Shown here piece by piece: positions 8,834 through 17,826 of a DNA stretch of 64,000 bases. This DNA is from Lachnospiraceae bacterium NK4A179 (GTDB taxonomy: Bacteria; Bacillota; Clostridia; Lachnospirales; Lachnospiraceae), in contig ATWC01000004.1 of the NCBI GenBank assembly GCA_000421045.1, forward strand, positions 78,830 through 142,829, in the 5' to 3' direction. The position numbers and the translations under genes are program-made. Each line of letters begins with the position of its first letter. The stretch's first letter is position 1. Under the pieces are notes generated by a model, which was not told the origin of the DNA, made no database searches, and was given only the letters and a program-made list of their open reading frames with translations.

Positions 8834-10126
8834 ATGGTTAAAGCAGTCGTAGGTGCAAACTGGGGTGATGAGGGTAAAGGCAAGATCACGGACATGCTTG
8901 CCCAGGATGCAGATGTAGTAGTAAGGTTTCAGGGCGGTGCAAATGCCGGTCATACTATCAAGAATGATTATGGTAAGTTTGCACTTCATACACTTCCCAG
9001 CGGCGTGTTCTCACAGAATACTGTTAACGTTATAGGAAGCGGTGTGGCTCTTGATGTGACCAAGTTCTTTAATGAAGTTAAAGATATCACAAGCAAGGGT
9101 GTTCCCATGCCTAAGATCATGATCTCTGACAGATGTCAGATCGTAATGCCTTATCATGTTCTCTTTGATCAGTATGAAGAGGAGAGACTTGGCAAGGCTG
9201 CATTTGGTTCAACAAAGTCAGGCATTGCGCCTTTTTATTCAGATAAGTTTGCCAAGATCGGTTTCCAGGTTAATGAGCTTTTCGATGACGAGCTTATCAA
9301 GTCAAAACTTGAGAAGGCACTCATTCAGAAGAACTGCCTCCTTGAGCATCTGTATCACAAGCCACTGCTTTCGGTTGATGAGCTTTTTGATACACTTGTT
9401 AAATACAGGGAAATGCTCGAGCCCTATGTCGGTGATACTGCATCATTCATTGAACAGGCTCTGAAGGATGGCAAGACTGTTCTTATGGAAGGCCAGCTTG
9501 GAACACTTAAGGATACCGATCACGGTATTTATCCCATGGTCACATCATCCAATACGATCGCTTCATACAGCGCTGTAAGCGCAGGAATCCCGCCTTATGA
9601 GATAAAGCAGATAATCACTGTTGTGAAGGCTTATTCTTCTGCAGTCGGCGGTGGTGCATTCGTTTCCGAGATATTCGGCGATGAGGCTGATGAGCTCAGG
9701 AACAGAGGTGGCGACGGCGGTGAGTTTGGTGCAACAACAGGACGTCCCAGACGAGTAGGCTGGTTTGACTGCGTGGCTTCAAAGTATGGCTGCCGCATAC
9801 AGGGAACAACCGATGTGGCATTCACAGTACTTGATGTGCTCGGTTACCTTGATGAGATCCCTGTCTGCACAGCTTATGAGGTTGATGGTAAGGAAACCAC
9901 AGAGTTCCCTGTAACCAGACTTCTTGAAAAAGCTAAGCCCGTGCTCAAGACTCTTCCCGGCTGGAAGTGTGATATAAGAGGCATCAGGAATTATGAAGAT
10001 CTTCCTGAGAACTGCAAAAAGTATATCGAGTTTGCAGAGCAGCAGATAGGATATCCCATCACTATGGTTTCAAACGGACCTGCCAGAGAGGATATCATCT
10101 ACAGGAAGAGCAGTCTTAAGAAATAA
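8834..10126 (+). CDS. purA: Adenylosuccinate synthetase
   Basis: Joins IMP and aspartate with GTP hydrolysis. The N-terminal GTP/IMP loop NWGDEGKGK is at about residues 8-16. GGANAGHT, TGRPRRVGWFD and the C-terminal PVSNGPAR-like end (MVSNGPAREDII) are all recognisable. The length is 430 residues. ATG 8834 is preferred over GTG 8831 because AAGGAG (8821-8826) is then 7 bases upstream. It is co-directional with purB and pcrA. Confidence 0.97.
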   Translation: MVKAVVGANWGDEGKGKITDMLAQDADVVVRFQGGANAGHTIKNDYGKFALHTLPSGVFSQNTVNVIGSGVALDVTKFFNEVKDITSKGVPMPKIMISDRCQIVMPYHVLFDQYEEERLGKAAFGSTKSGIAPFYSDKFAKIGFQVNELFDDELIKSKLEKALIQKNCLLEHLYHKPLLSVDELFDTLVKYREMLEPYVGDTASFIEQALKDGKTVLMEGQLGTLKDTDHGIYPMVTSSNTIASYSAVSAGIPPYEIKQIITVVKAYSSAVGGGAFVSEIFGDEADELRNRGGDGGEFGATTGRPRRVGWFDCVASKYGCRIQGTTDVAFTVLDVLGYLDEIPVCTAYEVDGKETTEFPVTRLLEKAKPVLKTLPGWKCDIRGIRNYEDLPENCKKYIEFAEQQIGYPITMVSNGPAREDIIYRKSSLKK

Positions 10127-10135
10127 AGAGGTTTT

Positions 10136-12421
10136 ATGAGCAGTATTCTGGATAATCTTAATGATAAACAGAGAGAGGCGGCCGGTCATATTGACGGGCC
10201 GCTCCTTATAATTGCGGGAGCAGGCTCCGGAAAGACAAGAGTCCTTACCCACAGAGTTGCATATCTCATTAAGGAATGCGGCGTTAATCCTTATAACATC
10301 ATGGCTATCACCTTCACAAACAAGGCTGCCGGTGAGATGAGGGAACGTGTGGACCGCATAGTGGGTGAAGGCTGTGAGGCAGTATGGGTGCAGACTTTCC
10401 ATGCCACATGCGTGCGCATATTAAGACGTCATATCCATGAGATAGGTTTTGACAATAACTTTACGATATATGATACCGATGATTCCAAAACGGTGATGAA
10501 GCGTGTGCTGAAAAAGCTTAACGTTGATCCGAAATATGTGCGTGAATCAACGGTGCTCCGTGCAATATCGGATGCAAAGAATGATCTGATAGGACCGGAT
10601 GAATATGCGGACCGCTACAGGAATGACTACAGCAAGCGGACCATCAGTCAGGCATATGACTTATATCAGGATATGCTGCGTGATAATAATGCACTTGATT
10701 TTGATGATCTGCTTAGGCTTACGGTAGCTCTTTTTAAGAACTGTCCCGAGGTGCTGGAGAATTATCAGCACAGATTCAAATATATAATGGTCGATGAGTA
10801 TCAGGATACCAACAATGCTCAGTTTGAACTGGTGCGCCTTCTTGCAAAGGAACACGGCAATCTGTGCGTTGTGGGTGATGATGACCAGTCCATATATAAA
10901 TTCCGCGGTGCCAACATAGGCAACATCCTCGGATTTGAAAGCAATTTTCCGGGAGCAAAGGTTGTAAAGCTTGAACAGAACTACCGAAGCACAAAGAATA
11001 TACTCGATGCTGCAAATGCAGTGATAGCAAACAATACCGGCCGTAAGCCCAAGCGGCTCTGGACCGACAGGGAGGAAGAAGATCCTGTATTTTTCAGTAT
11101 CTACGACAATAGTGCGGAAGAGGCTGAAGGTGTTGTTTCTGAAATTGAGCGCTTAAAGAGCAAAGGCCTCGCAGATTACGGAGACTGCGCGATACTCTAC
11201 AGGACCAATGCACAGTCGAGAGAATTCGAAGCGAGATTTGTCCGCGACGGAGTTCCCTATTTCATCGTTGGCGGAGTGAACTTCTATTCAAGACGTGAAG
11301 TAAAGGATATGCTCGCATACTTAAAGACCGTGGACAGCGGCAGGGATGATGTGTCGGTACGAAGGATAATCAATGTACCTAAACGCGGCATTGGTGCCAC
11401 TACGATCGAAAAGATAGCTACGTTTGCAGACGATGCCGGGTTAGGTTTTTATGAAGCCTGCGGTATGGCAGATGAGATTCCGGGACTCGGAAAGGCTGCA
11501 TCGAAGGTGCTGGCTTTTGTAAATCTTATAGACAGCTTCAGAAAATGTCTTGAAGAGAACGGACCTACAGAGACTCTTAAGATGATAGTTGATGAGACCG
11601 ATTATCAGAATGAGCTGAAGGAAGAGGATGCAGATGATGCTTCCGAAAGGATCGGAAACATTGACGAGCTTATAAATACTTTAAGGCAGTTTGAAGATGA
11701 CGAGCCGGAGGGAACACTCTCGCAGTTTCTTGAGGATGCGGCGCTTGTATCCGATCTGGACAGTGCGGATGAAGACACTTCCCGTGTGATGCTGATGACA
11801 GTTCATTCTGCAAAAGGTCTGGAGTTCCCCAGGGTTTTCCTCTGCGGAATGGAGGATGGTGTATTCCCCGGATATATGTCCATAAACAGCGACGATCCGG
11901 ATGATATAGAAGAGGAACGCAGGCTTGCGTATGTTGCCATCACCAGAGCTCAGGACGTGCTCTACATTTCTTCTGCAAGGGCAAGGATGGTTAGGGGCGA
12001 GACGCAGTACAATCCTGTTAGCCGCTTTATCAAAGAGATACCCGAAGAAATGCTTGAACGTGGGCCTTCAGGGAATATCATCGGTGGAAGAACGAGCTAT
12101 AAATCGTCCTACAGATCATCGATGCCTGAAAGAAAGATCGCAGATGACGGAAAGCCGCAGGCTCCTATCTTTAAGAAGAATGCCAGAGCTCTTATGGCAT
12201 CGGGAGGTTTGTCCGGCTCAGTTATACAAAAAGGTGCCACACTTGCAGGTACAAAACCGGACTATGAAGTGGGCGACAGAGTTATGCATCTTAAGTTCGG
12301 AGAAGGTGAAGTGCTTGCCATCGAGAAAGGGCCCAGAGACTATCAGGTAACTGTTAATTTTGACAATGCAGGACAGAAGATAATGTATGCTGCATTCGCC
12401 AAACTGGAAAAAATGAGGTAG
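10136..12421 (+). CDS. pcrA: PcrA/UvrD-type 3'-5' DNA helicase
   Basis: Superfamily 1 helicase of 761 residues, used in replication restart, nucleotide excision and mismatch repair and plasmid replication. Motif I is GAGSGKT (about residues 26-32). Motif II is VDEYQDTN. VVGDDDQSIYKFRGA is motif III, and VMLMTVHSAKGLEFPRVFL with YVAITRA are the C-terminal motifs. The C-terminus ends in the PcrA-type module YEVGDRVMHLKFGEGEVLAI, which binds RNA polymerase in related proteins. It lies 9 bases after purA. Confidence 0.95.
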   Translation: MSSILDNLNDKQREAAGHIDGPLLIIAGAGSGKTRVLTHRVAYLIKECGVNPYNIMAITFTNKAAGEMRERVDRIVGEGCEAVWVQTFHATCVRILRRHIHEIGFDNNFTIYDTDDSKTVMKRVLKKLNVDPKYVRESTVLRAISDAKNDLIGPDEYADRYRNDYSKRTISQAYDLYQDMLRDNNALDFDDLLRLTVALFKNCPEVLENYQHRFKYIMVDEYQDTNNAQFELVRLLAKEHGNLCVVGDDDQSIYKFRGANIGNILGFESNFPGAKVVKLEQNYRSTKNILDAANAVIANNTGRKPKRLWTDREEEDPVFFSIYDNSAEEAEGVVSEIERLKSKGLADYGDCAILYRTNAQSREFEARFVRDGVPYFIVGGVNFYSRREVKDMLAYLKTVDSGRDDVSVRRIINVPKRGIGATTIEKIATFADDAGLGFYEACGMADEIPGLGKAASKVLAFVNLIDSFRKCLEENGPTETLKMIVDETDYQNELKEEDADDASERIGNIDELINTLRQFEDDEPEGTLSQFLEDAALVSDLDSADEDTSRVMLMTVHSAKGLEFPRVFLCGMEDGVFPGYMSINSDDPDDIEEERRLAYVAITRAQDVLYISSARARMVRGETQYNPVSRFIKEIPEEMLERGPSGNIIGGRTSYKSSYRSSMPERKIADDGKPQAPIFKKNARALMASGGLSGSVIQKGATLAGTKPDYEVGDRVMHLKFGEGEVLAIEKGPRDYQVTVNFDNAGQKIMYAAFAKLEKMR

Positions 12422-12505
12422 ATTATGAATCAGATCTGTGGTAAAATCCTTATGTACGGAATAAAACGTATGACAAATAATAAAAACGAAAGGCGGGGTT
12501 TGGAT

Positions 12506-12793
12506 ATGTCTAAAGTAGAAGATGTTATGGCAGCAGTTAAGCTCAATGATCTTTTAAAGAAAAAGGATGAAGAGGTTGAGGAGAAGGCAAACAAGAAAGT
12601 CCTCAAGACCATCCTTATAGTTTGCGGAATAGTTGTTATTGCAGCAGCAGTTGCATTTGCGATCTACAAGTTTATGACACCTGATTATCTCGATGATTTC
12701 GATGATGATTTTGATGATGATTTCGACGAGGATTTCTTCGACGATGATGATCTTGTAGAGGATGAGTCCAAGCCTGCAGCAAAGGCTGACTGA
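12506..12793 (+). CDS. Small acidic single-pass membrane protein, unknown
   Basis: A 95-residue protein. The N-terminal helix is charged (MSKVEDVMAAVKLNDLLKKK), one transmembrane segment lies at about residues 33-53, and the tail is extremely acidic, with repeated DDDF units. ATG 12506 follows a GGCGGGG-type ribosome site; an in-frame ATG at 12425 has none. The tail could bind cations or a basic partner outside the membrane; this is inference. It is the last gene before the terminator at 12821. Confidence 0.7.
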   Translation: MSKVEDVMAAVKLNDLLKKKDEEVEEKANKKVLKTILIVCGIVVIAAAVAFAIYKFMTPDYLDDFDDDFDDDFDEDFFDDDDLVEDESKPAAKAD

Positions 12794-12820
12794 TCGTCCT
12801 AACGCTAAAAGAATAAATTA

Positions 12821-12848
12821 AGGCGGGACATTTCATCCCGCCTTTTTT
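12821..12848 (+). terminator. Rho-independent terminator after the apt-pcrA region
   Basis: Stem GGCGGGA / TCCCGCC with a 7-base loop followed by six T residues. Confidence 0.92.
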
Positions 12849-12883
12849 CAGTTAAAAAATTAAAGGATCGTGAAGGTATTTAA

Positions 12884-14395
12884 ATGAAATTGAGAAAAGG
12901 CCTCGAATGCGAGGGAGAAACAGTATCCATAGGTTTTCCGAATAAAGGAAAGGTAAAGATAAACGCTGCATTTGTAAATGACGAGCGCGTAGATGCGGAC
13001 GGCGATGAAGGATATGTGCAGGTAAAGAATGCACTGCCCGGACAGACTGTCAGATTCCGCATTTCCAAAACCAGGAACGGAAGGGCTGAAGGGAATCTGG
13101 TCTCCGTTGTAAAAAAAGCACCCTGCGAGATCTCGGACATATGCCCGCAGGCGGGGCTTTGCGGCGGATGTCTTTATCAGGGCTTCCCTTATGAGGAAAC
13201 GCTGAAGATAAAAGAGGCTCAGGTTAAAGAACTTCTTAAGGATTATGTTGAAGGCGCGCAGTATGACGGAGTTAAGCCAAGCCCGGTCGAAACCGGATAT
13301 CGCAACAAGATGGAATATACCTTCGGCGATGAATATAAGGATGGTCCGCTAACTATTGGTCTTCATAAGAGAGGAAGCTTTTATGATCTTGCTGATGCAT
13401 CCTGTTGCAGGATAGCCGATGAGGATTTTGGAAAGATCCTTGAATATACGAAAAATTTCTTTGCGGAGAAAAAACTTCCGTTCTATCACAGGATGTATCA
13501 TACAGGACTGCTCAGGCATCTGCTGGTGCGTAAGGCAGCAAAGACCGGTGAGATACTGACAGCACTTGTTACGGCTTCAGAGTGCAAAGATGGCCATGAA
13601 GATGACAGACCACTGTTATCCGATGCCAGATATGAAGCGGACAGTCTGGCTGCTGTGTATGATGAGTGGAAGGAAGGCCTGTGTGCACTGGAACTTTCCG
13701 GCAGCATCACGGGGATAATCCATGTAGTGAATGACTCGGCAGCAGATGCGGTAAAAGCCGACAGTGTGGAAGTGCTTTACGGAAGGGATTATTTTGAAGA
13801 AGAGCTGTTAGGATTAAAATTCAGGATCACGCCATTTTCTTTCTTCCAGACCAATTCGCTTGGAGCAGAAGTGCTTTACTCGCTCGCCCGCACCTATCTT
13901 TCGGGCAGTGAAAACGGAGCTCATGTATTTGACCTTTATTCGGGAACCGGTACCATAGCACAGATACTCGCGCCTGCCGCAAGGAAGGTGACCGGAGTGG
14001 AGATAGTTGCCGAGGCTGTGGAAGCAGCGAAGGAGAACGCAAAGCTTAACGGCCTTACCAATTGTGAGTTCATAGCGGGTGATGTGTTAAAGGTCCTTGA
14101 TGAACTGACCGATGAAAAGCCTGATTGCATCGTGCTTGATCCTCCCCGTGACGGCGTAAACCCGAAGGCGCTTCTTAAGATACTGCGCTACGGCGTGGAT
14201 AAACTCGTATACATATCCTGTAAACCCACCAGCCTGCAGCGCGACCTGGAAATGATAACAGCCTGCGGCTATGAAGTGAAACGCTGGGGAATGGTTGATA
14301 TGTTTCCTTTCACCGGAAATATAGAGACGGTGGCGCTTTTACGTAGGAAAAAAGTGGATGGATATATTGAAGTAACTCTGGAGACTAATGGGTAA
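12884..14395 (+). CDS. rlmD: 23S rRNA (uracil-5)-methyltransferase, RlmD/RumA type
   Basis: A 503-residue class I RNA m5U methyltransferase. The N-terminal TRAM RNA-binding domain covers about residues 5-70. The iron-sulfur cysteines are C81, C87, C93 and C96 (CPQAGLCGGC). The SAM-binding motif is FDLYSGTGTIAQ and the catalytic region has VLDPPRDG, then ISCKP with the nucleophilic Cys near residue 445. Firmicute members can modify U747 or U1939, or both, and sequence alone does not decide which. The gene is monocistronic or paired with the GNAT at 14416. Confidence 0.93.
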   Translation: MKLRKGLECEGETVSIGFPNKGKVKINAAFVNDERVDADGDEGYVQVKNALPGQTVRFRISKTRNGRAEGNLVSVVKKAPCEISDICPQAGLCGGCLYQGFPYEETLKIKEAQVKELLKDYVEGAQYDGVKPSPVETGYRNKMEYTFGDEYKDGPLTIGLHKRGSFYDLADASCCRIADEDFGKILEYTKNFFAEKKLPFYHRMYHTGLLRHLLVRKAAKTGEILTALVTASECKDGHEDDRPLLSDARYEADSLAAVYDEWKEGLCALELSGSITGIIHVVNDSAADAVKADSVEVLYGRDYFEEELLGLKFRITPFSFFQTNSLGAEVLYSLARTYLSGSENGAHVFDLYSGTGTIAQILAPAARKVTGVEIVAEAVEAAKENAKLNGLTNCEFIAGDVLKVLDELTDEKPDCIVLDPPRDGVNPKALLKILRYGVDKLVYISCKPTSLQRDLEMITACGYEVKRWGMVDMFPFTGNIETVALLRRKKVDGYIEVTLETNG

Positions 14396-14415
14396 GAAAG
14401 TCGAAAGGACAAATC

Positions 14416-14871
14416 ATGGAGATAGAATATAGAGAAGCAATTCCGAAAGATGCCGGACTTTTGATCGATATTTATAATGCATCATTTTATTCCGATTATG
14501 TAAGATATGGCACATGTCCGGGTTACGGAAACTCAAAAGAAATGATGGAAGAGTCAATTATGCGGCACCCGAAACATATCATACTTTGTGATGCGAAACC
14601 GGTTGGCTGTATTTCCTATACAAAGCAGGGCAGGGGAGAATATGAGGTTGCCTGTTTATGCATTGTTCCTGAATTTCAAGGCAAAGGAATTGGGACTCAG
14701 GCAATTCGATTTTTGAAGACATTTCTTGAAGATTGGAAGCAACTCACTTTAGTGACACCCATAGACAAAAAAGAAAATGTAAAGTTCTATACCGAAAAAT
14801 GCGGTTTTCATATAGAATCGACCGAAAGAGATGGTAATGTCATGCTCGCCAGATTTGTCTTAGAAAGATGA
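14416..14871 (+). CDS. GNAT family N-acetyltransferase
   Basis: A 151-residue GNAT fold protein. Motif A reads CIVPEFQGKGIGTQAIRF, with the acetyl-CoA pyrophosphate loop QGKGIG. The end of the fold (NVKFYTEKCGFHIES) is typical of small-molecule acetyltransferases. It begins 20 bases after rlmD behind an AAGGAC site, so it may share its transcript. The substrate is unknown. Confidence 0.88.
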   Translation: MEIEYREAIPKDAGLLIDIYNASFYSDYVRYGTCPGYGNSKEMMEESIMRHPKHIILCDAKPVGCISYTKQGRGEYEVACLCIVPEFQGKGIGTQAIRFLKTFLEDWKQLTLVTPIDKKENVKFYTEKCGFHIESTERDGNVMLARFVLER

Positions 14872-14927
14872 GATAGAAGGAAAAACCGTTTGGATTGTCT
14901 GTGAAGTATGATTCATTTGAATTGACC

Positions 14928-14984
14928 ACGCATTGCGAATAAACGTTGACTATGATATACTGCAATCATAACAACGCATTGCGA
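14928..14984 (+). promoter_or_regulatory. Two CGCAWTGCG operator-like sites bracketing the promoter of HTH gene 1
   Basis: ACGCATTGCGA occurs at 14928-14938 and again at 14974-14984, 46 bases apart. The core CGCATTGCG is a near-perfect 9-bp palindrome. The AT-rich stretch between contains TTGACT (14946) and TATACT/CATAAC elements. The second site runs into the GAGGT ribosome-binding sequence. The same arrangement precedes the paralogue at 17893, which suggests autorepression by the encoded HTH proteins. Confidence 0.7.
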
Positions 14985-14996
14985 GGTGATATGGAT

Positions 14997-15818
14997 ATGG
15001 ATACTGCACAGATTATAAAGGACTTAAGAGAAAGCACAGGGATGTCACGTAAAGAGTTTTCAGAACATGCGGATATCCCTGTTCGTACATTGGAAGATTG
15101 GGAAGCGGGACGGAGAACTCCTCCGGAATACGTACCGAGGCTGTTGGCGTATCAAATTAAATCTGAGGGGCTTCTCACAAATAATAAGAAAAATGATATC
15201 TTGCTTGAGAAAGACAAAGATAAGCGAAATGTATCGGTCATACAGGATGTTGACGGCAACAAGATTGTTATTATAAACGATATTCGTTTTAAGGGGAAAA
15301 GATCGATCAATTGGAAGGAAGTAAGAGCATATCTGAAAGAATTTGTTGGAGAGTTTTATATCATTGCTTCAACAGGAGATGCTATTTATATTGGCTCAGA
15401 TCTTCCAAGCGAATATACAGGCTCTAATTATACGAAAAAATTAAATGGTACTGCAGCAAAAGCAAAAGCAAATGCTACGCAGGGAATTCCGGAAATGATA
15501 GAAATATCTATTGGAAAACATTTTAGAGAAAATAATGATAAAAAGCATAATTGGAATGCGAAAAATGGTTGGTATAGATATGACTCGAGATTTGCTTTGC
15601 CGGTTTATGATGAGAGTGGCGAGATTGAAAGGTATAACATTTTCCATGCATCGATGATAATTCGTCATGCTAATGATGGAAAAAAGTATTTATATGATGT
15701 AATAGACATAAAAAAGAAACGAGCACCCCTTTGGAGCCGTAAGACTTTACTCGGCAAAAAACCCATTTCCTTTATGGAGAAATATACTATACTAGGAGGA
15801 AAATGTCAAACCAAATAA
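14997..15818 (+). CDS. HTH protein with conserved C-terminal domain, paralogue 1 (frameshifted end)
   Basis: The N-terminal helix-turn-helix (residues 1-60) has RESTGMSRKEFSEHADIPVR and TLEDWEAGRRTPPEYVPRLL. The C-terminal domain of about 150 residues has IVIINDIRFKGKRSINW, YIGSDLPSEYT, NGWYRYDSRFALPVYDE and GEIERYNIFHASM. I cannot name this domain with certainty; it loosely recalls nuclease-like domains of phage polyvalent proteins. Paralogue 2 ends IKKETSTPLE, but here the A-tract at 15710-15715 has six A instead of seven. This shifts the frame and adds about 30 unrelated residues. The start at 14997 matches paralogue 2; ATG 14991 is possible. Confidence 0.75.
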   Translation: MDTAQIIKDLRESTGMSRKEFSEHADIPVRTLEDWEAGRRTPPEYVPRLLAYQIKSEGLLTNNKKNDILLEKDKDKRNVSVIQDVDGNKIVIINDIRFKGKRSINWKEVRAYLKEFVGEFYIIASTGDAIYIGSDLPSEYTGSNYTKKLNGTAAKAKANATQGIPEMIEISIGKHFRENNDKKHNWNAKNGWYRYDSRFALPVYDESGEIERYNIFHASMIIRHANDGKKYLYDVIDIKKKRAPLWSRKTLLGKKPISFMEKYTILGGKCQTK

Positions 15819-15935
15819 TCGAAAACGTCGGAGAAGTCAGATCGGTAAGGAAGCAAAAGTGAAAGATGCCAAAATGCTTGCGGCTTTGGCAATTCAAAAT
15901 GTGTACTCATCATGATTCATCGTATAACAAGATAA

Positions 15936-16100
15936 CCGAATGATTGGCATTCAATCTACAGAAAATACAGATGCGATGATCCTGACCTGGATGACATTGA
16001 GTTTGACAGTTGGGATAATGACACGCTTGTCTGCAAGGCAATCGGAGTGAAACCGGACGCAATTGATCTTGAAGGAAAATGCAAAGTAAGGTTTGTATAA
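15936..16100 (+). pseudogene. Fragment of an unidentified coding region
   Basis: A frame without a start codon is open from 15936. It encodes a coherent acidic tail (CDDPDLDDIEFDSWDNDT then VKPDAIDLEGKCKVRFV) before a stop at 16098. The composition looks protein-coding, but there is no ribosome site or N-terminus. Together with 15819-15935, which holds nothing else I can identify, it looks like the eroded end of a gene in this accessory patch. Confidence 0.35.
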
Positions 16101-16118
16101 TCACGAATTAAACAGACT

Positions 16119-16150
16119 AAGCCCCGGAATGATTTTCCGGGGGCTTTCTA
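16119..16150 (+). terminator. Rho-independent terminator
   Basis: Stem AAGCCCCGGAA / TTCCGGGGGCTT with a short loop, then TTTCT. It closes the plus-strand remnant and sits just beyond the end of the minus-strand CPBP gene, so it could work in either direction. Confidence 0.75.
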
Positions 16151-16172
16151 AGTGCTGAATCACAGGGGAAGA

Positions 16173-16886
16173 TCATCGGTTTATCATCATGTCATAGAAT
16201 CCGGGGATTGCCGATGTTGCCAGAATCTGTCCGGCTGTCAACAAATCGATGATCGCATGGCCGATCATAATGGGCATCGGGTTTCTGTTTTTCCTGTATA
16301 TGATGCAAAGAACTATCGTAAGAGGAAGGAATGACAGGAAACGGTAGACCATATACCTTGCATCCGGCAGTGTCGGAATAAAGCAGTGCTGAAGTGCAAA
16401 GAAGAAAGACGGAAAGATCATTGATAAGTATCTGTTTTTGATCGTGTTTACTCCGCAGCCGAGATAGATGCTGTCCTCTGCAAGCGCCGTACTGCCGGGA
16501 AGAACAATGAGATTGATCACTGCAAGAGGAACGGGTATCGGTGCGATCATCATCGGTGGCGCATAAAGTATTTTTCCATAGCAGAGAAAACCTGCCAGAT
16601 ACATTCCTCCCATACCGAGAAAGAGTATGAGTACGCTCATGCCGACGGCTTGTTTGGCAGCTGTTTTGCCCTTCTCATAGTTGATCAGTTTTTTAAATCC
16701 GCCGTCATTTTTAGTTATGAAGATCAAGGCTGCGGCGGTGATGATATTTACTGCGCTTGCTGTGACTGACCATGTGTTGCTGATATCAGACAAGCTCCTG
16801 CCGGCGATCATCGATATAACGATAAACACGGCAATAAATATGATGCTTCTGAGCGGCATGAGAATGGGGAAGAATTTCTTGCTCAT
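16173..16886 (-). CDS. CPBP-family (Abi-like) intramembrane protease-like protein
   Basis: A 237-residue polytopic membrane protein with about 6-8 helices. The C-terminal half carries the layout of CPBP/CAAX proteases: an acidic pair in STALAEDSIYLGCG, a His in FFFALQHCF and another in IGHAIIDL. The first motif is AED rather than the usual EExxxR, so activity is uncertain. Its start overlaps the TetR stop (ATGA, 16883-16886), making a two-gene operon under that regulator. Confidence 0.78.
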   Translation of the reverse strand: MSKKFFPILMPLRSIIFIAVFIVISMIAGRSLSDISNTWSVTASAVNIITAAALIFITKNDGGFKKLINYEKGKTAAKQAVGMSVLILFLGMGGMYLAGFLCYGKILYAPPMMIAPIPVPLAVINLIVLPGSTALAEDSIYLGCGVNTIKNRYLSMIFPSFFFALQHCFIPTLPDARYMVYRFLSFLPLTIVLCIIYRKNRNPMPIMIGHAIIDLLTAGQILATSAIPGFYDMMINR

Positions 16887-17461
16887 ACTATATCTCCCAT
16901 GAGCATATTGACCGTGTCTTCGATAAAAGAACTGCGGCCTTTTCTGGTATTAAGATCATAGCCTGTAATTTTTTTGGACTCTTCTGCCGCGAGGAAAGCA
17001 GCCTGCATCGATGACGCAAGGCTGAAGGATATCAGGCGTTTGCTCTTGTTGGGGATGTTGCCCCTTAAAGCCATCTGAAAACCTTTCTGTGTAAGAGCTG
17101 AATTGGAGTCGGCCCTGTAAGATCTGAAGTCTGACAGGATAGACATCTTAACTATTGCACGGTTTGCGAAAAGGAATTCAAACGTCTGCTTCGCGTAACC
17201 GGTCAGACGCTCACGATCAGATAGCCCGTCGTCTTCTGCATTCATAAGCTCCGGCTTCATGCTGCAGAGAAGATCAGTTATGATCTTATTGGAGCATTCC
17301 GCAAGCAGATTGTCTTTGCTGCCGAAATGGTAATTGATAAGGCCGAGAGCCACGCCGCTCCTTTGGGCTATTGCTCTGGCTGTAATACTTTCCGGTTTGC
17401 CGTCTGATTCTTTTATAAGGGCAATTGTCTGATCTATAAGAAGTTCTTTTATGTCGCTCAT
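16883..17461 (-). CDS. TetR family transcriptional regulator
   Basis: An N-terminal HTH of about 45 residues (ITARAIAQRSGVALGLINYHFGSK in two parts) is followed by a helical ligand domain; total about 192 residues. The start at MSDIKE (17461) is chosen because AAGGAG lies 7 bases upstream; a longer frame from 17479 begins inside the palindrome. It is translated ahead of, and overlaps, the CPBP gene. Two 15-bp palindromes lie immediately upstream and are the likely self-operator. Confidence 0.88.
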   Translation of the reverse strand: MSDIKELLIDQTIALIKESDGKPESITARAIAQRSGVALGLINYHFGSKDNLLAECSNKIITDLLCSMKPELMNAEDDGLSDRERLTGYAKQTFEFLFANRAIVKMSILSDFRSYRADSNSALTQKGFQMALRGNIPNKSKRLISFSLASSMQAAFLAAEESKKITGYDLNTRKGRSSFIEDTVNMLMGDIV

Positions 17462-17471
17462 ACCAGTCTCC

Positions 17472-17511
17472 TTGAACAATGTTCAAAATGATTATATTGA
17501 ACACTGTTCAA
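17472..17511 (-). promoter_or_regulatory. Twin TetR-type palindromes (operator)
   Basis: TTGAACAATGTTCAA (17472-17486) and TTGAACACTGTTCAA (17497-17511) differ only at the centre and are spaced 25 bp centre to centre. They lie directly upstream of the TetR start and overlap its ribosome-site region. They also face the plus-strand TATAAT at 17541. Confidence 0.85.
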
Positions 17512-17571
17512 AATGTCAACAGGACTCATATGCCTAATGGTATAATAACGTTGTGGGAATAAGGAGAACAT

Positions 17572-17757
17572 GTGGTTTTTATCGAGGCAAGAAAACTCAA
17601 AGAAGCCGGATTATTGCCGGATGAACCATATGATATTTTCTTTAAGGGATTCTACCCGCCATTGCATGACGTGGACAAGCATTTCCATTTGGATGATTGG
17701 TTTGAAAACTATATTGACACATATTTGAATTTGGATATTAAGGATCATGCATATTGA
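17572..17757 (+). pseudogene. Remnant of a DUF4143-family AAA ATPase
   Basis: A 61-residue frame starting at GTG behind AAGGAG. FFKGFYPPLHD then DDWFENYIDTYLNLDIKD matches the short block just after the ATPase core of DUF4143 proteins, where a gene usually has GGYPxLHD...WxxNYxxTYxxRD. The Walker motifs upstream and the DUF4143 domain downstream are both absent. TATAAT at 17541-17546 may still drive it. A short functional peptide is possible but less likely. Confidence 0.5.
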
Positions 17758-17826
17758 AGCTTGTTTAAGGATAAAGAAGAAAATCCATTCGTAAAACAAT
17801 TGATATAAATAGATTGCGATAAAACC

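Noticed and set aside
16173..16886. Abortive-infection (phage defence) function for the CPBP protein
   Set aside because: The Abi name is historical; the paired TetR and lack of other defence genes give no support for phage defence.
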